A stretch of 29,379 nucleotides of DNA. Origin: DASSKW01 sp035690065. Lineage in GTDB: Bacteria; Pseudomonadota; Gammaproteobacteria; Natronospirales; REEB76. A model generated the notes under the pieces. It worked only from the letters and a program-made list of their open reading frames with translations. It had not been told where the DNA came from and did not search any database. Location of the stretch: the NCBI GenBank assembly GCA_035690065.1, contig DASSKW010000018.1, positions 1-29,379 of the forward strand. Direction: 5' to 3'. Numbering within the stretch: position 1 is the first letter of the stretch; every line of letters starts with the position of its first letter. Positions 24,941-29,379 of this stretch are shown one piece after another. The position numbers and the translations under genes were made by a program.

Positions 24941-27379
24941 TCAGCCGTTAAGTTTGAGCTTGGTCTGACAGGCGCGTAATGCCTTGACCATCTCGGCACC
25001 TGTCTGAAAACGTTCAGACGCATTTTTCTGCAGAGACTTGTCGACCACAGTCTTGATCGCCACCGGGATATCCGGTCGCAGGAATGTCACATCGGGATGC
25101 GTTTCATTTGCGATCTTGAACATCAGGCCGGTGAGCGAGGTAGATTCGAACGGCAGTTCGCCGCGCAGCAGTTGATAGAACGTGATGCCAAGCGAATACA
25201 GATCACTGCGACCATCTACCTTGCGTCCGGCGACCTGTTCCGGCGACATGTACGACGGGCTGCCGAGGATGGTGCCGGTGCGGGTCTTGCTGACGTCGGT
25301 AAGCGAGGCGATGCCGAAGTCGGTAATCTTCACGCGCCCGGTCTCGCGTTCATACATGATATTGCCGGGCTTGATGTCACGATGCACCACATTCTGGCTG
25401 TGCGCATAATCCAGCGCATCCGCGACTTTTATGATGATGGAGATCGCTTCGTCCATCGGTAGCAGTTTCCCCGCCACCGCAAAATTCTCCAGTGCTTCAC
25501 CGGACAGGAAATCCATGGCGATGTAGGCCAGGCCCTGATCGTCGCCCACGTCGTAGATGGTGACGATGTTGGGGTGGTTGAGCCGCCCGGCTGTCTCTGC
25601 CTCGCGATAGAAACGCTGCGAGACTTCTTCGAGTACCTTGCCATCGAATTCTTCCGCCAGCGACATGGTCTTGATGGCGACGGTGCGCCCGATCTTGGGA
25701 TCACGCCCGAGATACACCACACCCATGGCACCGCGCCCGATCTCCTTGACCAACTGATAACGGCCCAGCATGGGCTTCTGCAAGTGGCCTTCGAACATGA
25801 TGTTGTGCGCACCGGTGCGCCGTGCGCCCATCAAGGTGGGGGTGGTCTCGAATTGGCGCAGCTGGTCCAGGTGCGCTTCGATGTCATCGAAACCGGGCGC
25901 GATGCGCTGGATCTCTTCATAGACTTCCACCGCATCCGCGTAACGGCGATGACGTTCATGATCCTGCGCAAGATGTTGCATGGCTTCGTACAGCGCTTTG
26001 GACGGACGACAGCGCCGAAAGCTGTCGAACGCTTCGTCATAACGGCCAAGCTGCTGATAGGCGGTACCCAACGCCCGGTTCGCGTCCGATAATTCCAGAC
26101 TCGATACGCCCGCATGGGAACGTAATTGTGCCCACACCAGCCAACCCAGATGTCCGAACAGCAGCAACAGGAACGGATAGACCAGCGGCAACCACACTCC
26201 GCGGGCAAGCAGCGGGATGAACTCGATGTTCGCGAGCAGGATCAGCAACACGACGCTGATACTGACGCTCGCGATCCTGCCGAGCCGCGACAGCCCGAAA
26301 CCCAACCACGCGCATACCACCAGCACCATCAAACCACGCAACCACCAGGCCCAGAATGGAGCCGCGACCACATCGTTATTCAGGATGCTGGAGGCCATGT
26401 CAGCGGTCATCATCACCGGCGCTGACTCGCCCTCTGCCGTCAGTCCGACCAGCACAGCTTTACCGGCGAAGGTATCCGCTGACGCGGCACCGTTATAGAC
26501 ATCGCTGAACGCATACACGGGGATGGCGGACTGGCCGTCAAGTTCGTAGCGGCGCGCCTGCGCACGCAGATGCGCATCGGTCGGTACTCGCAACTTGTCG
26601 ATGTCGATGCCGCCACTGCCGTGCACCACGATATCGGCGTTAGCCGCACCGTGCACCCGTGCCGCAATCAACAAGGCCAGTGACGGGATCAACTGGTCGC
26701 CATCGCGCGCGATCAGCGGCTGCAATAATTCATCGGGATGATTATCCACAAAGCCGATGCCGTTTGCGGCATCTGCGAGTCGCGGCAGTGGTGAGCGCAG
26801 GTTCATGCGCGAGGCACCGAAAGCGCGACTCACTATCCCCTGACTGTCATCGGTGCCGATAACTGCGTTGGCAGGAAATGCAGTGCCGTGCTGGACATCC
26901 GAATCTGCCAGATGCGCGCTTAACACGACATTACCGGCGCGATGGATACTGGCAGCAAATGCGGCGTCCGTATCCAGCTCGGTTTGTGCGCGCGCCAGCA
27001 CGCTGGTTGCCTCGGAACTGGAACGGATGCTGTCCAATGCAGCGAGTCGCTGCAGGTAAGCCAGGGTCTGCGCATTCTGGGGTGCAGCGAAGCCGGGCAC
27101 GAACGCCACCACGCGTGCCCGCGCGGCAGCAAGTTTATCGGTGAGTGTGGCCAGCAGATCGCGCGGCCATGGCCAGTCGCCGAAACGATCGAGGTCCGCC
27201 GTACCGATACCCACCACCACCACCTCGGGGTTGGGGGTATGGCGCGGCATGAATGCTCCGGCAAGGCCGTAGCCTCCGCTCTCGATACCGGTGCCGGCAC
27301 CCAGTACCGCAGCAATCGCCAGCAGCAATGCGAGCACGCTGCCCAGTATGCGTTTCTTGGTGATTAGAGCGGCTGCCAC
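24941..27379 (-). CDS. CHASE2-TPR-Ser/Thr protein kinase
   Basis: An 812-residue transmembrane kinase. One helix (about 11-29) leads to a periplasmic CHASE2 sensor (about 45-335) with the typical RFGDWPWPRDLLATL. Three closely spaced helices follow (about 346-418). A cytoplasmic TPR-like segment (about 430-500, ALGTAYQQLGRYDEAFDSF) precedes a kinase domain (about 541-795): glycine loop GRGAMGVVYLG, Lys570, HRDIKPGN with catalytic Asp668, DFG Asp687 and SYMSPEQ. All catalytic residues are present, so it should be active. The start is GTG 27379, with AGG upstream. Unlike the layout in some related bacteria, no FHA or PP2C phosphatase gene is next to it. Confidence 0.93.
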   Translation of the reverse strand: MAAALITKKRILGSVLALLLAIAAVLGAGTGIESGGYGLAGAFMPRHTPNPEVVVVGIGTADLDRFGDWPWPRDLLATLTDKLAAARARVVAFVPGFAAPQNAQTLAYLQRLAALDSIRSSSEATSVLARAQTELDTDAAFAASIHRAGNVVLSAHLADSDVQHGTAFPANAVIGTDDSQGIVSRAFGASRMNLRSPLPRLADAANGIGFVDNHPDELLQPLIARDGDQLIPSLALLIAARVHGAANADIVVHGSGGIDIDKLRVPTDAHLRAQARRYELDGQSAIPVYAFSDVYNGAASADTFAGKAVLVGLTAEGESAPVMMTADMASSILNNDVVAAPFWAWWLRGLMVLVVCAWLGFGLSRLGRIASVSISVVLLILLANIEFIPLLARGVWLPLVYPFLLLLFGHLGWLVWAQLRSHAGVSSLELSDANRALGTAYQQLGRYDEAFDSFRRCRPSKALYEAMQHLAQDHERHRRYADAVEVYEEIQRIAPGFDDIEAHLDQLRQFETTPTLMGARRTGAHNIMFEGHLQKPMLGRYQLVKEIGRGAMGVVYLGRDPKIGRTVAIKTMSLAEEFDGKVLEEVSQRFYREAETAGRLNHPNIVTIYDVGDDQGLAYIAMDFLSGEALENFAVAGKLLPMDEAISIIIKVADALDYAHSQNVVHRDIKPGNIMYERETGRVKITDFGIASLTDVSKTRTGTILGSPSYMSPEQVAGRKVDGRSDLYSLGITFYQLLRGELPFESTSLTGLMFKIANETHPDVTFLRPDIPVAIKTVVDKSLQKNASERFQTGAEMVKALRACQTKLKLNG

Positions 27380-27638
27380 ATGTACCTGCGCGATGTTATT
27401 AGAAGCGCTTTATGCGCAAAATTCCGACTTCCCCGATTCCCCGGATCTGCGGTATGCCGCCGGATTCCGTCCGCCGCGTTATGAAAAATCTTACCTGAAC
27501 CGGACGATACCGGAAACCCGGGAATCAATTCCCGAATCTGGAAGTCGCGGGGATAACACGGCCGATACGGTTCGAGCCCTGGCGCCTGGGGCAGCGGCGG
27601 GGCCGACCCCGGAGGACAAAGGGGCGCTGCCGCCAGTG

Positions 27639-28049
27639 TCAGCTGAACCGCAGGTGGTGGATGAGATCGCGCAGGTTGCGGCCCGCATTGGCAGCCAGCA
27701 GCATGGCAAACCCCGCAAAATCCTGGAAACTCCCGCTCGCTGCCACCGCGATCAGTGTCAACGCGGTGAGCCCGACCGGCGCCAGCAGGTTCCCCCACAC
27801 TGTCCATGCGCGCAGCGGCCGGAATTTCGAATCATCTTCCGCCGCATGGCGTGGCGCGATGGCAAATGCGATCGCTGCGATCAGGGGCACACAAGCTGTC
27901 AGGATCAGGACCCGGTTATCCGCCGCCTGCGCCAGCCAGTAACGCCCCTGCAACAGGGTCAAGGCGGTACCGACGAGCCCCAGTGATAATGCTACAAGCT
28001 GTACCGTGACGATGCGAATCTGTGTCGCTTGCGTGACAGGCGTTGCCAT
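27639..28049 (-). CDS. Four-helix membrane protein, function unknown
   Basis: A 136-residue protein, not recognised. It has four hydrophobic segments (about 14-36, 44-64, 82-100 and 106-122) with short polar loops. ATG 28049 follows AAAGG and lies four bases after the stop of the next small membrane gene, so the two are cotranscribed. The 259 nt downstream, before the kinase, hold GC-rich inverted repeats (GGCAGCG/CGCTGCC) and no gene I can support. Confidence 0.6.
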   Translation of the reverse strand: MATPVTQATQIRIVTVQLVALSLGLVGTALTLLQGRYWLAQAADNRVLILTACVPLIAAIAFAIAPRHAAEDDSKFRPLRAWTVWGNLLAPVGLTALTLIAVAASGSFQDFAGFAMLLAANAGRNLRDLIHHLRFS

Positions 28050-28053
28050 GATC

Positions 28054-28398
28054 TCAACCTTTGATATAACCAATCGATAACAGCACGATCGACGCCACTG
28101 CAAACCCGGCATGCAGCATGACCACGAATCCCGGCAGTGGCTGACGCATGGCGCGAAACATGAACAGCAAGAGGCCGCCGGTGGCGGTGAGCACGAACAG
28201 GACGGTAGCGGAATTCACCAGCAGATTATGCGGTTCATGCAGATCATGGATCACCAGCAGCACGATGAGGATCACGGCAGCGACGCCGTGCAACAATCCG
28301 ACCGGCAGCGGCAACTTGCGCCCGCGCAGTTCGTGCATGGCGAGCGCGGTCCCGGCCAGCGCGACCAGGATGAAGAGGCCGATCAGGGTTAACAACAT
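28054..28398 (-). CDS. Four-helix membrane protein with His cluster
   Basis: A 114-residue, very hydrophobic protein with four helices. The second helix and the loop after it hold several histidines (LLHGVAAV and VIHDLHEPH), and another is in helix four (VVMLHAGF). Such spacing can bind haem or metal, but I cannot assign a family. ATG 28398 begins MLLTLIGLFILVALAGTALA. It lies 59 nt after the sugar dehydrogenase gene and 4 nt before the next membrane gene. Confidence 0.65.
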   Translation of the reverse strand: MLLTLIGLFILVALAGTALAMHELRGRKLPLPVGLLHGVAAVILIVLLVIHDLHEPHNLLVNSATVLFVLTATGGLLLFMFRAMRQPLPGFVVMLHAGFAVASIVLLSIGYIKG

Positions 28399-28457
28399 GT
28401 TCGCGATATCCGCTTTTCAGGGGTGCTCATGATACCGGCTGTGCCGCAGGCAAGTAA

Positions 28458-29379
28458 TCAGTGCCTGGTGACGATTCGCCAGACCCGGCCCTGCTGGGAG
28501 TCGCTTATATATAGTGCGCCATCCGGCGCCTGCGCCAAACCCATCGGACGGTAGCGCGCGGTACGCGGCGAACTGATCCTGTCGGTGCCGGCGAATCCGT
28601 CGGCAAACACGCGGGCATCGCCGGCAGGCGTGTCGCCGTGGAACGGCACAAACATCACTTTGTACCCCGCCTGCAACGGGGTGCGATTCCAGGAGCCGTG
28701 AAACGCGATGAAGGCGCCGTCGCGCCAGGCGGTCGAAAATTGTTCCGCGGTGTAGAACAACACCGATTCCGGCGCCCAGTGTCCCGGAAACGCCGCGATC
28801 GGTGCCGGATACTTCGCGCAATCACCCCGGGCTTTGCCATCGCCACCGTACTCGGGTTCGAGCACCCGCTTTTTCTGCAACTGATCGTAATAGCAATATG
28901 GCCAGCCGAAATTGGCGTTTTCAGCCACATGCAGAAATTCTTCGGCCGGCAATTCACTGCCCTGTTCGGCGTCATACAGCTTCGGCCAGTTCTCGTGCAA
29001 TTGATCGCGGCCCATCTGCACCACATACAGGCCGTCATGCCAGGTGATCGCGACGGCATTGCGGATGCCGGTGGCGTAGCGTTTGCCGTCACGTCTGAAA
29101 TCCTGCCCAGTGCGATTCGCATCGAACTGCCAGATGCCGCCATGCTGTTCCAGCAGCGGACAGGGACGGATTCCCGGTGAACCCGGCGAGCGATCATCCT
29201 GCTGACAGGAGTTGGAGGGCGCGCCGACATTCACGTACAGATGCCCGGCAGTGTCGAAGGCGAAGCTCTTGGCCGCATGCACATGCTGTTCGGGGAATCC
29301 ACCGACCACCAATTGCGGCGGTGATTGAGGCACGAGTTGGCCGGGTTGCAGTTTGTAGCGCAACACTTCGGTAGGCGTG
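28458..29379 (-). CDS. PQQ-dependent sugar dehydrogenase-like protein (5' end cut)
   Basis: C-terminal part (at least 307 residues) of a soluble glucose/L-sorbosone dehydrogenase-type beta-propeller. Family segments: YATGIRNAVAITWH, NANFGWPYCYYD, and the closing blade RYRPMGLAQAPDGALYISDS followed by GRVWRI. It is probably exported, but the N-terminus lies beyond the right edge: the frame is open to the last complete codon. These enzymes oxidise aldoses using PQQ, though many homologues have no tested substrate. Two small membrane proteins follow it and may accept its electrons, by inference. Confidence 0.85.
   Translation of the reverse strand, partial: TPTEVLRYKLQPGQLVPQSPPQLVVGGFPEQHVHAAKSFAFDTAGHLYVNVGAPSNSCQQDDRSPGSPGIRPCPLLEQHGGIWQFDANRTGQDFRRDGKRYATGIRNAVAITWHDGLYVVQMGRDQLHENWPKLYDAEQGSELPAEEFLHVAENANFGWPYCYYDQLQKKRVLEPEYGGDGKARGDCAKYPAPIAAFPGHWAPESVLFYTAEQFSTAWRDGAFIAFHGSWNRTPLQAGYKVMFVPFHGDTPAGDARVFADGFAGTDRISSPRTARYRPMGLAQAPDGALYISDSQQGRVWRIVTRH

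Noticed and set aside
27380..27638. Possible promoter and small hairpin GCGCATAAAGCGC before the kinase gene
   Set aside because: TAATAA and CATAAA could be -10 elements, but no acceptable -35 lies at the correct distance.

Overview
The window is an ordinary chromosomal stretch, about 58-60% GC by eye. It comes from a gammaproteobacterium that I cannot place more precisely. The evidence is the gene order rsmG-parA-parB-atpIBEFHA on the minus strand, which is the classic layout near a gammaproteobacterial replication origin, and the protein families themselves. Almost every gene is on the minus strand, so operons read from high to low coordinates. The plus-strand exceptions are a porin-like/thioredoxin pair (13468-14891) and an ankyrin-type gene (22072-22623). 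I see no rRNA, tRNA, CRISPR array, phage or intact insertion sequence.

Layout, left to right. (1) 1-4086: the ATP synthase operon atpI-B-E-F-H-A, with atpA cut by the window edge and a good sigma-70 promoter at 4176-4204. (2) 4271-6657: parB, parA and rsmG. The usual upstream partner mnmG is absent; a CPBP membrane protease and a small membrane protein sit there instead. (3) 7874-11312: an orphan GspE/PilB-type ATPase and a membrane-anchored thioredoxin-NHL propeller protein. (4) 11423-13277: a RegB/RegA redox two-component pair, with a near-perfect RegA/RegR-type palindrome at the start of regB. Divergent from it is a secreted beta-barrel protein with an N-terminal Cys-Ala-Cys-Gly-Cys motif, translationally coupled to a TlpA-like thioredoxin. 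(5) 14969-17711: a minus-strand operon with a DUF924 protein, an arginine-rich 16-codon leader, a Rieske oxygenase, a dimethylarginine hydrolase (TTG start) and two micro-ORFs. (6) 17815-21730: a methylcitrate-cycle operon prpB-prpC-(small membrane protein)-prpD, without a prpR regulator. (7) 22072-24783: the ankyrin-like gene, an AcuI/YhdH acrylyl-CoA reductase whose product (propionyl-CoA) would feed the methylcitrate cycle, and a small outer-membrane barrel. (8) 24941-29379: a CHASE2-TPR-Ser/Thr kinase, two small multi-pass membrane proteins and a PQQ-type sugar dehydrogenase cut by the right edge.

How the genes work together: regions 1-2 are housekeeping functions. Regions 3-4 look like a redox module: RegBA senses quinone/redox state and is flanked on both sides by thioredoxin-fold proteins, with a matching operator in the divergent promoter region. 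Region 5 looks like catabolism of a methylated nitrogen compound. Regions 6-7 form a propionate/acrylate route. The least described parts are the CxCxC barrel plus TlpA pair with its RegA-type operator, and the Rieske-DDAH operon with its arginine-codon leader.
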